From: Chara braunii
Lineage: Eukaryota; Streptophyta; Charophyceae; Charales; Characeae
DNA: 23,069 nucleotides
Direction of reading: 5' to 3'
Assembly: GCA_003427395.1 (NCBI GenBank)
Contig: BFEA01001227.1
Location: forward strand, 17,195 to 40,263
Shown: positions 8,904 through 17,097 of the stretch, piece by piece
Numbering within the stretch: the stretch's first letter is position 1
Layout: every line of letters starts with the position of its first letter
The notes under the pieces: generated by a model
What the model was told of the DNA's origin: nothing
The model's input: only the letters and a program-made list of their open reading frames with translations
Database searches by the model: none
Position numbers and translations under genes: made by a program

Positions 8904-8936
8904 ACTAAGTTTTGTTTCTAAGATGAATGACTTAGT
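8904..8936 (+). repeat. Stem-loop unit 7
   Basis: Arms ACTAAGT (8904-8910) and ACTTAGT (8930-8936) pair perfectly over 7 bp. The 19-nt loop TTTGTTTCTAAGATGAATG shares the second subtype with unit 6. Confidence 0.8.
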
Positions 8937-8997
8937 CATATGCCCAAAGGAAGAGAAAAGTAGTTGTGCAACCTCTTCGTATATATTCAATGGCTGG

Positions 8998-9031
8998 GTC
9001 AGGCAAGTTTTATAAGATTGAATGACCTGAC
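8998..9031 (+). repeat. Stem-loop unit 8
   Basis: Arms GTCAGG (8998-9003) and CCTGAC (9026-9031) pair perfectly over 6 bp, extended by a G-T pair (8997/9032). The 22-nt loop contains AAGTTTTATAAGATTGAATG, returning to the first subtype. Confidence 0.8.
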
Positions 9032-9053
9032 TTTATATCCTATGTAAGCTGGG

Positions 9054-9060
9054 TATAAAA
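9054..9060 (+). promoter_or_regulatory. TATA-box-like TATAAAA
   Basis: A perfect TATAAAA sits just after the last array hairpin and about 270 bp before the second repeat family. If real it would start a plus-strand transcript near 9085. This is sequence match only; AT-rich DNA makes chance matches common. Confidence 0.3.
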
Positions 9061-9263
9061 GGGTAAATCATTGAAGGACTACGAACTATTGTCTGCTAAG
9101 TCGATTTGGGGCTGGTGAGAGTACTTACCCTTGTGGGTTGGCATTGCATGGGGTTGACTGAGGCTACTACTTGGTATGAGTTTCAGTTTGATAGGTAGTT
9201 GCTTAAGTTGCTCGCCTCGTGCTAGAGCCGTAGGAGTTAGTTTCAGTTTCCGTATTTTGTGAG

Positions 9264-9282
9264 CTAAGTTTTTCTTACTTAG
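9264..9282 (+). repeat. Hairpin CTAAGT/ACTTAG
   Basis: Perfect 6-bp stem with a 7-nt loop (TTTTCTT). The stem sequence equals the inner part of array unit 7 (8904-8936), but the TAAGAT core loop is missing, so it may be a deleted copy. Confidence 0.5.
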
Positions 9283-9330
9283 GTCGATTCTCGTAATTTC
9301 TGGGATCTTTTGTTATACTTGACTTTCTAT

Positions 9331-9627
9331 AAATTTTGGTAAGCTGCTTTCTCTACGGGAAGCGCTACCGAAATTTCTGCAAATCCAAGGAGTTAGTTAA
9401 ATTTTGACTTTTCAAAGTTCAACTTGTCTAAAGTTCATATATGACTCAACAAAAATTTGGAAAGCCTCCTTTTCTAAAGGGAGTGCTGCCCAAATTTTAA
9501 ATTTGCTAATTCAGGGAGTTAGACAAAATTGGACTTTGGAAACTCAAAGACTATTTCTGTTTTCATACTTGAGCTGATATAAATTCTGAAAAGGCACCTT
9601 TCCTACGGGAAGCGCTGCCAAAATTTT
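9331..9627 (+). repeat. Three-copy family of two-part hairpins (period about 121-129)
   Basis: Units at 9331-9376, 9452-9498 and 9581-9627 each have an AT-rich outer stem and a separate inner stem. Outer stems: AAATTTTGGT/ACCGAAATTT (one G-T), AAAATTTGG/CCAAATTTT (perfect) and AAATTCTG/CAAAATTT (one mismatch). Inner stems: GCTTTC/GGAAGC, CTCCTTT/AAGGGAG and CTTTCC/GGGAAG, each with one G-T. The inner stems vary yet stay paired. Units A and C share CTACGGGAAGCGCT. The spacers are related too: GGAGTTAG follows units A and B, and a TATACTTGA-like segment precedes them. This is a diverged tandem repeat with conserved fold. Confidence 0.75.
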
Positions 9628-9830
9628 CTTAGATTTAGAAGACTTAGATTATATTCTGATAGGTGGCAAGTCTGGCGATCCACCCTGAATAAGGGAGATT
9701 ATGCCAGGGTCTACCTTTGCTTTGGGCACTGCCTAGAGATAAATTTAAGCTTAGTAAGTCAGATGGATTTTTTGTGAGATCATGGTGTGAAAGTTATTCT
9801 CTATTGACTTATAGGTTTAGCTTGGGGATT

Positions 9831-9852
9831 GACCTGTCTTGTATTACAGGTC
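9831..9852 (+). repeat. Hairpin GACCTGT/ACAGGTC
   Basis: Perfect 7-bp stem (9831-9837 with 9846-9852) and an 8-nt loop. Part of the hairpin-rich stretch; no T-run follows, so it is not terminator-like. Confidence 0.6.
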
Positions 9853-9915
9853 TTCTTGACCGGTTGACTCAGGATTTGGATTAGATTCAGCTTGATCCCA
9901 CGAGGATCCACTTCC

Positions 9916-9944
9916 GTTATCACTGATAACAGGTCGGTTGCCGA
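9916..9944 (+). repeat. Two adjacent small hairpins
   Basis: GTTATC/GATAAC with a 3-nt loop (9916-9930) is followed three bases later by TCGG/CCGA with a 3-nt loop (9934-9944). The stacked arrangement suits a folded RNA, though both are short. Confidence 0.5.
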
Positions 9945-10039
9945 TTCGTCAGTCTACGACTCAATTTTAGCCTACTCTCCATACTCAACCTAAAAGGCTT
10001 TAGCCCTAGTGACTTATTGTTTATTAAGGGTTTCACCCA

Positions 10040-10959
10040 GACTTTTATTGAATGACCATTTAACGAAGGTACTGAGTATTTAATTATGGTTGGTTGGATT
10101 GGAGATTAGGGCTTCCATGGCTAAAGCAAAGGGGTATGAGTGTAGAGAAGGGTTGGGGTTGACTCCGTGTAGTGCGTGAATTGCTGTTGGACTCTTTGAT
10201 GTGATTGCAGGTGTGCTTGGTGGCCGAGGTTTCTCTTTGGATTGGACTGCCCTGCGATCACACACATATGTATGTACATGGTTCGGAGGGGTTCCACTAA
10301 GCCTGTGAGAAGTGATCGTCGCAACTTTATCTCTCCTATGCGTGGGTATGCTTGCGTGTGCTTATGGTGGGTGCTCGCGAGGCCTGAGAGGCCCCATTTT
10401 AAAAAGTTTGGTCTGGGGTCGGGGTCGATGGACGCGAAAGGAACCCATGTGGGACTTGCTTATTTGCCCCCTCGGGGGCTTCATAGTCGGACGTTGGTCC
10501 TAGGCCGGGATTCGAGGTCCTTGTCCAGGACATCCCAAAGCCCTAAGTCCTGCAGAAGGGAGATCTCCCCTCGCACAGGGCCTATTCAATTTGCCCAGCG
10601 CGACATCCCGCCCTAAGGGTGGAGACGCCGCGAGGGTCGAACGACACGTCCTTCAGCTGTTCAATATCGAGAGGGGTAAACCCTCGCGATATATCCCTTC
10701 AACCATTCAATATCGCGAAGTTGGGGCCGCGGCTACCACGTGCGACCGCATCGTCAATTGGTGTAGGGCGGGCGCACTTGCGCAGGGTTATATCCAGGGC
10801 CTGGCGCGCGACCGTTCGCCGCCCCAAGCGTCCAAAGTTATGGGATTGATGGACTCCTGCAAGCGCATACGCGTCCGACAGCGGCGTAGGCCATGCAGGT
10901 AACCGAGGGGAAACGCGACACCGAGACCATTTTGTTTTGTTTTTTGGATTATTGTTGTT
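10040..10959. other. Noncoding stretch, one notable hairpin
   Basis: No credible gene. The longest open frame (plus, 10242-10616) has no recognisable motif. A hairpin lies at 10664-10692: ATATCGAGAGGG pairs with CCCTCGCGATAT (one mismatch, 5-nt loop). TCAATATCG recurs near 10708, and a related CGAGAG..TTAACCCTC motif occurs near 11150. Confidence 0.45.
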
Positions 10960-11186
10960 GGACGTTATAGTCCGTGGCGGCCGTCAAAGTCAAACCCCTT
11001 GACTTTCGCCTGAGCCCGGGGTAGGACTTATCCCCAGGGCCGCGAGAAACGACTGCCACCACAGGCGTGGACCTGTGTACCACGCACTCTGCATAAGGGT
11101 GCATAAGAGGGTGTGTGGTCTTCAACCGCGCATGAAAGTTGTCCAGCGTCGAGAGATTAACCCTCAAGGCGTGTGTCAGCCGACAC
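10960..11186 (+). repeat. Cluster of consecutive hairpins
   Basis: In order: GGAC/GTCC (10960-10973); AAAGTCAA/TTGACTTT, perfect 8 bp with a 5-nt loop (10986-11006); GCCCGGGG pairing with CCCC-A-GGGC (11014-11040); GCGTGG/CCACGC (11065-11085), which overlaps an alternative ACAGG/CCTGT (11061-11076); and GTGTC/GACAC (11173-11186). GCATAAG is directly repeated near 11091-11106. Function unknown. Confidence 0.45.
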
Positions 11187-11439
11187 TTGAATGTCGAATG
11201 CGACCCTCGAGAATAACGAGGACCGCGTGAGCATGGGTACTACACGGTATGCCATCTTTGTGACTGCTTGTACAGGCTTGCATTGCGAGTCGATATGAGT
11301 TAGTCTTGCGCCCGTGCGACTTTTATATTAAGTTTCGCGCGCGACTCTACGTCGGGAAGTTATGGGACAGTTACCAAGGGGCTAGGAGCGTTATCGCGTT
11401 GTTCGAGTCGTGTGTCATACGTGGGCGCTGTTCTGTTAT

Positions 11440-12090
11440 CAACATAAAAATTCCCTCGAGAAATGAAAGTTGAAAAAACATTCCATAAAAAAAAAATCCT
11501 TCATATTTATAAATTATCATTCCAATGTTTGTCCAATTATCAAATTTCCAGTTTTATTTGATAAGTTCCCATCTAAATATGAGTTTTCTCTTCCAACTAC
11601 ATNNNNNNNNNNNNNNNNNNNNNNNNNNNNNNNNNNNNNNNNNNNNNNNNNNNNNNNNNNNNNNNNNNNNNNNNNNNNNNNNNNNNNNNNNNNNNNNNNN
11701 NNNNNNNNNNNNNNNNNNNNNNNNNNNNNNNNNNNNNNNNNNNNNNNNNNNNNNNNNNNNNNNNNNNNNNNNNNNNNNNNNNNNNNNNNNNNNNNNNNNN
11801 NNNNNNNNNNNNNNNNNNNNNNNNNNNNNNNNNNNNNNNNNNNNNNNNNNNNNNNNNNNNNNNNNNNNNNNNNNNNNNNNNNNNNNNNNNNNNNNNNNNN
11901 NNNNNNNNNNNNNNNNNNNNNNNNNNNNNNNNNNNNNNNNNNNNNNNNNNNNNNNNNNNNNNNNNNNNNNNNNNNNNNNNNNNNNNNNNNNNNNNNNNNN
12001 NNNNNNNNNNNNNNNNNNNNNNNNNNNNNNNNNAAATTTAGAATGTAATTTTACTATAGAATGATTATTAAATTCTACGAAATTTTTCTG
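11440..12090. other. AT-rich island containing assembly gap
   Basis: Sequence on both sides of the gap is very AT-rich, in sharp contrast to the GC-rich flanks. Bases 11603-12033 are all N (431 bases). Apparent open frames across it are artefacts of the Ns. It may be an inserted AT-rich repeat that defeated assembly. Confidence 0.7.
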
Positions 12091-12625
12091 TTGATGGGTA
12101 TGGGCGTGCCCGTATGTTTGGGTTGCGTTGTTTCACGTATGTGCGTGTGGTGTCGTCATTGAGTTATTAGAGTGGCGTGCGCGTGGTGAGTGGGATGCGT
12201 CCTAGTCGACCGGCGTCGGACCGCGCTTGGGACTTCAGCCCCCCAGGAGGTCGGTTCGCGTGCGGGTCCGGTAGGCGTATTACCGCGCGTACCCCCTATG
12301 CTACAGCGAACAAGAAACGTCCTTGGCTGGTCCACCTCTGCGATTGCGACTGATTAGCTTTCGTACTGTGGGTTGGTAGCTCGGTGGGGATACGCCCACC
12401 GAAGGAAGGTGACAGCTCCCGTAAGGTGGAGGTCGTTGTGCCTCGCGTAGGCCCTATCCTGTCGTAGGGGCTCGCGAGAGGTATGGCTGGCACACTCGGC
12501 CGGAGCGGCCTAAGGAAGCTCCATTCGCGTGTTTGTGACGAGGTGGGTCCAACTCCTGCGTGACACGGCCGAGAGGGTCCCACGCTGCCGCGCGCGGTGC
12601 TGGACCGATGCGCTCGACAACGGTG
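12091..12625. other. GC-rich spacer with a bipartite hairpin
   Basis: No gene recognised. At 12442-12478, CTCGCG/CGCGAG encloses a second stem CCCTA/TAGGG with an 8-nt loop, about 11 bp of pairing. This sequence abuts the broken 3' end of LINE-A at about 12626 and shows no LINE coding. Confidence 0.45.
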
Positions 12626-13830
12626 TTAAATCTGCCATTGAAGCGAGGCGCTCTTGGCAGGTTTCATTTTGGGCGAACTAAACCATTTGATTGGCCTTAG
12701 CTCCTCTTTGCTGATATTCAGTTGGTTTCTCCATCGCTCCTCGACTTGATCCCGGAGGTTGATCTTTGGCCTGAGAAGTCTGTAGGTAGATTTNACTGTC
12801 ATACTATACAAGGTCTTGGTGTGGCTCCTGCCCTTTCCTATACGGGTTGTTCATTTCCATTCTACCGGGTCCAGAGGCAAATGGTGGATTGGTGTGGAGG
12901 GGAGGAAGACTATCCATTGCTCCCCCTCGCTTAAAACTCTGATTCTGAAGATTTCATCTTTCTGGTACATCCCCATCTCCTCTGGGTTGCTCCTTTCTAT
13001 GACATTACCTCTTCCTATTTGACAGAGGCTTACCATCACTGTTCCATTGGGATGACAGGATACCACGTTCCCTACCTTTCCTTGTAGATCCCTGAACGCT
13101 ACCCAATCTGATTGTTGCAGTGATGGACCTTTGCGCAGAAGCTGCCACCATTCCAGCGGGATTTTCTCTACGATCTCGTCCGGGGATTCTTGGGGCCGGT
13201 GACAGTATCGTAATCGCTCCCTTAGCTGGTCTGGACTGATCCAGTCGTTTTTGGTTGTGTCCCATATGTCTTTTATCCTTATCATTTCTCTTGTGACCCA
13301 GCCTCGTCAGGGGGAGACCATACAGTGAAGGGTCTGGCATCCTGAGTCCACCACCCATCTATTGCCGAGTAACGGTTGACGTGCTAGTTCTTCCCATCTA
13401 TGTGGTGGACATTTGTCCGGGAGGGGGAGGCTTCTCCATGTTCTAAGGAGGTTGGGCCATAAGGGGTCCTTTCGCAGATCAGTCCTTGCTGCTTGTCTTG
13501 GGGGCTCTGGGCCGCGGTCCTATGGTTGTACTCTTGCTCTTAGGATTGACCATTCTCTATTCTCTAGCCACATCAGAGGGTCCTTGACGTCCGATGTCTG
13601 TGGGGCCAGACGGGCCATTTGTTATAGGGACAAGTTTTTCCATGGGATCTCCGGGTCGAAAAGCAGGCGTTTGAGCCATTGGATTGCTAGCGCTTTTGTT
13701 TGAAGCAAGGGGTCGATGATGCCCAGGCCCCCTCTTGTTTTGGGCTGAGTGATGGAGTGTCACGCCACTCGGCTGATCACATTCTGTTTGTTGTGGTCAC
13801 CTCTTCATAAGAACGCAGTTATCTGCCGTT
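12626..13830 (-). pseudogene. LINE-A ORF2, C-terminal region
   Basis: Coding resumes one base out of register with the RT segment and then stays in one frame to about 12626. A GGLGIIDP motif followed by ALAIQWLKRLL is the typical post-RT segment of L1-type ORF2. Near the end, VKSTYRLL and KWFSSPK resemble the start of the zf-RVT domain of plant LINEs, which is then cut off at QWQI-TAA. In-frame stops are TGA 13805-13807, TGA 13760-13762, TAA 13622-13624, TAG 13520-13522, TGA 13307-13309 and TGA 12851-12853. At least two (in FL-stop-RGD and RVA-stop-HS) replace what is probably Trp. The segment has no known catalytic role but is needed in related elements. Confidence 0.82.
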
Positions 13831-15359
13831 TCAGGGACCGTAAGTCGTTCTTTTCCAGTGCCCAATTGCTGATTTATACCACAATGTGGCCAACACCACG
13901 TTATTGATTATCAGGGAGCGCCCGAACAGGGAAGTGTGTTTGTCCTTCCAAAGCGTCATTTTTGCCAAAGGTGGGCCAGTGATCCATTCATTATTGGAAG
14001 GTGGCCTGCCTTTTGCTGAAATTGAGATCCCCAGCACTCTGATGGGCGCTTCCTTCGGAAGCCAGTTGAGTCTGGGTTGTTCTGGTGGCCTCAACCCTTG
14101 GTGGTGTATCCACCATCCTTGGGTTTTGTTTCCCCAGTTAATTTTCATGTCTGAATATTCCGAGAAGCGGTCCATCATGTTTTTTACTTCTTCCATTGAT
14201 TCTGTTGATGCATCCACCATCAGAGTTAGGTCGCCTGCGAAAAGTGAGTATACCGGGATGACCTCTTGGGGGAGTGCAAAGATTTGGATCCTTTTAATAT
14301 CCTTGTGTGTTCTCAGATTGGCCGCAAGCGCTTTCATAATAATGACGAAGAGGTAAGGGGCTATTGGGTCACCCTGCCTGACTGATCTCTGAAGGGTTAT
14401 GGGTGGGGCCAGGTTGCCATTTACCACATAACTCTGGTGGTTGCATTGGCATGAAGGATTGTTATCCATCTCCTGAAGGAAGACCCAAAGTTAAGTTTTT
14501 CCAGGCACATATCTAAGAAGTGCCAATCTACATGATCATAGGCCTTTTCGAAGTCAATGACAATGATTGCTGCATTGCTCTTAGACTGCCTTGTTAGTTT
14601 GATCATCTCATTGACCAGGAGGATTTTATCTTGGATATTTTTGCCTTGGATGAATCCTGTTTGGTCGGGATGTAAAATGTCGGCCATTACAGGTATTAAT
14701 TGATTTGCAAGTGCCTTGGCTATCATTTTGTAGACAACCGTTAGCAAGGTAATGGGCCTATAGTTGCGTATGTTTGTACTTGCCCCTTTTTTATAGAGTA
14801 GTGTCATCACCCCTTGCCCCACCAGTTCCCCTGTTTGACCTGTATTCCATACCGCATTGTAGTAGTCCATCAGATCCTATGATATACTAGCCCACATGGC
14901 CTCCCAAAATTCCTTTGGCAGACCATCAATACCCGGAGTTGTTTCCTCTTCCATTTGCATCAGTGCCGTCCATATTTCCTCCTTGGATAATGGTTTATCT
15001 AAAGTGTCTCTTTGTTGATCTGAAAGGGTTTTNTNAAGCGGCCTAAGNAAAATTTCGATCTCCTCTCTTCTCTGTTGGCCACATTCCGAAGTAAAGAGTT
15101 GTTGGTAGAATTCTCTTGCAATTTTCGTACAGGCTGCAATGGAAGTGAACAAAGGTCCTTGATTTTGGTTTGGGTCTTCTAGGGCTTCAATTACTGTTCT
15201 CCTTGTTTTAGCCCTGGCCATTGCGAAAAATCGAGCGTCCATTGCCCTTTCCGTATTGTGTTTGGCTAGTTTTCCTCTGATCCTGGTTCCTTGTCATCTG
15301 TGTTCCATATAGCCTAAGAGTTGGGATTCCAGGGTTTGGATCGTCCTGGCTAATTCTGC
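13831..15359 (-). pseudogene. LINE-A ORF2, reverse transcriptase domain
   Basis: The RT copies element RNA into DNA at the nicked target. Motifs in order: TPGIDGLPKEFW (before 14900), NYRPITLL, QTGFIQGKNIQDKIL, motif A VIDFEKAYDHVDW with its Asp, motif B RQGDPIAPYLF, motif C LFAGDLTL, then MKINWGNKT and VLGISIS. Motif C should read FADD; the first Asp is Gly here (codon GGC at 14235-14233, one transition from GAC), which should abolish catalysis. The frame also has TGA 15294-15296, TAG 14877-14879 and a one-base shift near 14430-14450 (between TTRVM and VNGNL), and ends at TGA 13831-13833 beside another shift. Ns lie near 15033-15048. Confidence 0.9.
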
Positions 15360-16478
15360 CTATTGGTCCGGACTCTGTATTTCGTCCTTCTGTTGCTGTA
15401 GTGTTTGTAGTTGGTGTTGCAGATTCGCTTCTTCCATGTGACGTCGCGCTGCAATCACCTTTGAGTACTCATTGCACTTGTGGCCTAGAAATGCTAGACC
15501 GTTGTTGAACCATAGGACATCATAATTGATCTGGTCCCTTTGGTTCTTCCAAAAGGACCACACTTCCTTTAGGTAGGCTCTGAACCAATCGAATGTGAGG
15601 ANGGATGTGTTGAGTTTATAGAACCCTNTGCCCTGGTCCGGTTTCTTTCTGAACGAGAAGATGGCCATGCACATTGCATGGTCCAGCCCCGGGTAGGGGC
15701 TGCGAGGGAAAATTTCAGCTAGCTGAAGGGCTCCCTGTATTTCTTCTGAGATTAGGATTAAGTCTATACAAGATTTCGTGACACTTTCGGTGCCATTTTN
15801 ACGGAAACAGGTGAACTTTCGATTGGTAGGGTGTTGCCTCCGAAATGTGTCNAAAANNTTCAAGGTTTGTGATAAGTCCTTGATCATCCTCTCGTCCTTC
15901 TTTATGTAGATCGGACATGGAGAAGGAATTTTCCGCCTGTCCAACCAGNGGTCCGGAGCAGCATTNAAGTCACCCGCNAGGATCGTGGGTATGCCCACAA
16001 ACAATTTTTCCTTGAGGTTTTCGAAGAATGTTTGTCGTATTGTCGGATCATTGGGGACGTATACGTCTAGGATGCTGACCACTTCTGTTTTCAACATCGC
16101 AAGTAAGTAGACCCACCTCCCTTCTTCTTGGTCAGCTGCCCAGTTGAGCATTTCCACCTTCGAGTCCGGGGGAAGCCATATGGCAACCCCTCCGCTCCCT
16201 GGCCTCGGGGCGTGGGCTCTAAAGGCTTGATATGGCCAAATTTCCTTGTGTATGTGGTTGTGCTCAGGGTTATCCATGAGGTGGGTCTCTTGTAGGCACA
16301 CAACGTCCGGCCAGTTCCACCCTTCTACCCCTTTCAATTGATCCANAATCGCTTGTTTTTTTGGTTGTTTTGCTCAGGCCAAGCCATTCACATTAATTGT
16401 GCACAGGTCAAGGTCNGCCTTACGTTTGTGTAGCTTCCAGGCTTTATCTTTCCCGTACAAGGCATCTACCACATTCAT
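15360..16478 (-). pseudogene. LINE-A ORF2, APE-type endonuclease domain
   Basis: The endonuclease nicks target DNA to prime reverse transcription. The likely ORF2 start is ATG 16478-16476 (MNVVDALYG), since the frame is open from there apart from one stop. Conserved residues appear in order: Asn in INVNGL, Glu in CLQETHL, GGVAIWLPP, YVPND, GD-x-N (one residue hidden by N), SCIDLILIS, and the final Asp-His in GLDHAM. The domain thus looks complete. In-frame TGA at 16374-16376 lies between INVNGLA and the Glu motif, and TAG at 15360-15362 precedes the RT. A Gln/Glu-rich linker leads to the RT. Several Ns obscure single residues. Confidence 0.9.
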
Positions 16479-16563
16479 TCTTATTCTTATTTTTTGTTCC
16501 TTCTTTTGTTTACTTGNTTGATCATAGCTGCAACCATTGTTCTGTATCCAGAAGGCTGCCTTT

Positions 16564-17097
16564 CTACAGATCCCCGCTCCTGATAAGTTTTACCAAGAAG
16601 GCGCTGATTTCTTCTGTTGACCATAAAGCTCTTGGTTTAATCTTTAATAGTTGTAGTTCCATCAGGGCTTCATGATCTAGCCAGCGTAGGTCTTTTATTT
16701 TCTTGTGGCCGTACCGGAGGAAGACATCTTTGACACTCAGTCTGTTTTGCCCATATGTTCGTACCAGTGCTGAGGTGGCTCCCTCCGGGATCTTGTCTTT
16801 GGTGAGCTGGGTTATGTCGGATTTTCTGAGAATCATGCTTCCTGCCCATNATGTGATGGAGAGGAAGTANGAGGAGCATCCTTGGAGGGTCACTTCACCG
16901 TGTGCCGCGGTCGGCGGTATCGACAGGCCCACCTCCCACCCGTTTTCACTTTTTCTCACCGGGAGAAAAATGACGCCTTTTTCAGAGTGTGCGGTGTCAG
17001 GGTTTGTTATTTCTAGCTGGTGGCGGGTTTTTTGTCTTCTAGTAGTAAGGTCGCCCTCGGCGGATCTCGGGGGGTCATGTTGTGGTGGTTGGGTCAT
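16564..17097 (-). pseudogene. LINE-A ORF1, C-terminal domain
   Basis: A 177-codon frame that continues ORF1 after a one-base shift in a run of eight C (about 17103-17110, minus-strand view). It starts with a Pro/Gln-rich stretch (MTQPPQHDPP) and becomes a compact mixed domain with VIFLPVRKSENGWEVGLS, KSDITQLTKDKIPEGATS, YGQNRLSVKDVF and RWLDHEALMELQLLKIKP. I do not recognise the fold. It ends at 16564, 86 bp before the proposed ORF2 start, as expected for ORF1 then ORF2. It may be a specific C-terminal domain of this LINE family for RNA binding or assembly, which is inference. Confidence 0.7.

Larger units (their letters stand above)
8301..9032 (+). repeat. Array of eight stem-loops with conserved loop and covarying stems
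   Basis: Eight units start at 8301, 8366, 8444, 8525, 8701, 8801, 8904 and 8998. The loop consensus is AAGTTCCATAAGATTGGATG, and TAAGAT is present in all eight. The flanking arms differ from unit to unit yet remain complementary over 6-10 bp. Spacing is about 65-103 nt, with one larger step (8525 to 8701, 176 nt) where a unit may have decayed around 8599-8640. Spacers share weaker similarity, such as CYGTGTTT after units 1 and 3, CCTGTTTT after unit 4, and GAGAGGT(T)ATA near 8651 and 8865. Minor hairpins also lie between units (8402-8419, 8563-8585). The array is an old tandem repeat whose loops and pairing, but not stem sequences, were kept. Confidence 0.85.
7736..10040 (+). ncRNA. Candidate structured noncoding RNA region (or nonautonomous element)
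   Basis: About 2.3 kb lack any credible coding frame but are dense in inverted repeats. They include a family of eight stem-loops with a common loop (8301-9032), a family of three two-part hairpins (9331-9627), and single hairpins at 7736-7817, 9264-9282, 9831-9852, 9916-9930 and 9990-10003. In the two families the stems differ between copies but still pair, which indicates selection on base pairing. A TATAAAA lies at 9054. Strand is assumed plus, because the G-T mismatches sit as G-U pairs in the plus transcript, but this is not decisive. It could be a lncRNA, a structured internal domain of a nonautonomous retroelement, or a satellite-like array. No Rfam-type family is recognised. Confidence 0.4.

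Noticed and set aside
8301-9032. CRISPR array, bacterial REP elements or C/D snoRNA cluster as explanation of the hairpins
   Set aside because: Repeats are imperfect with variable stems and irregular spacing, unlike CRISPR or REP. The roughly 20-nt loops are too short for C/D snoRNAs, and box motifs are not placed correctly.
9331-9627. Intrinsic (bacterial-type) terminators
   Set aside because: The hairpins are not followed by T-runs in a consistent way and the window is clearly eukaryotic.
9916-9933. GATAACAGG resembling a conserved large-subunit rRNA segment
   Set aside because: The match stops after nine bases and the flanks do not follow rRNA; it belongs to a small local hairpin.
7736-10040. 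LTR retrotransposon with plant-type primer-binding site
   Set aside because: No TGGTATCAGAGC-like site (only TGGTATGAG near 9173), no long terminal repeat and no gag-pol frame were found.
10242-10616. Plus-strand 124-codon open frame
   Set aside because: No motif, no conserved-looking core, overlapping alternative frames; length is expected by chance at this GC content.
11470-12064. Open frames of about 180-190 codons across the gap
   Set aside because: They consist mostly of N and cannot be judged.
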